From Caldifarciminota bacterium (GTDB lineage: Bacteria > Hydrothermota > E44-bin80), in assembly GCA_023127905.1 (NCBI GenBank), contig JAGMEZ010000589.1, positions 1 through 5,504 on the forward strand: 5,504 bases of DNA, given 5' to 3'. The notes below the pieces were generated by a model. The model saw only the letters and a program-made list of their open reading frames with translations, searched no databases and was not told the origin of the DNA. Position 1 is the stretch's first letter, and every line of letters starts with the position of its first letter. This document shows positions 5,460 to 5,504 of this stretch, piece by piece. The translations under genes and the position numbers were made by a program.

Positions 5460-5504
5460 GAAAATGAACATAATTTCAAATAAGATTATAAGTTGCGGGA
5501 TGGA

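Noticed and set aside
5464..5504. Possible start of a further gene (ATG at 5464, open to the window edge: MNIISNKIISCGM)
   Set aside because: Only 13 codons are visible, no ribosome binding site precedes the ATG, and the sequence is AT-rich enough for this to be chance.

Overview
The window comes from an AT-rich bacterial chromosome. All supported genes lie on the + strand: the end of a membrane antiporter gene, two genes for extracytoplasmic proteins, and a REP-associated transposase locus. The phylum cannot be fixed from the sequence. The mix of large export-type proteins with beta-propeller and VIT/VWA domains, noisy heptad repeats between genes, and REP/RAYT elements would suit an environmental, possibly candidate-phylum, bacterium, but that is a guess.

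Layout. Positions 1-225 hold the last 74 codons of a CPA2-type cation:proton antiporter. After a 133-base spacer with candidate promoters comes a 608-residue membrane-anchored protein (359-2185). Its whole body is 14 repeats of about 38 residues, best read as two seven-bladed beta-propellers of the two-component-regulator-propeller kind, but with no kinase attached. Its 3' end runs into a degenerate 7-base tandem repeat (2170-2267). A good ribosome binding site then leads into a 768-residue secreted protein (2378-4684) with a VIT domain, a von Willebrand A domain with an intact metal-ion-dependent adhesion site, and two C-terminal Ig-like sandwiches.

Positions 4689-5459 form a REP/RAYT locus. 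A 156-residue Y1 (HUH) transposase gene is surrounded by four hairpins that share one design: a GTAG-type foot, a 7-bp stem with compensatory base changes, and a 5-base loop. Three lie before the gene and one after it. The two outer hairpins sit inside a longer direct repeat (74 and 83 bases) that brackets the gene. This is the most interesting part of the window. The known REP-RAYT systems explain its general logic, while the specific hairpin family and its conserved tail may be undescribed.

How the parts may relate: the propeller protein and the VIT/VWA protein are adjacent, co-oriented and both predicted to act outside the cytoplasm, so they may share a surface or envelope role, but the 192-base gap with a repeat array makes a single operon uncertain. 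The REP/RAYT locus appears to have settled directly behind the VIT/VWA stop codon without damaging that gene.
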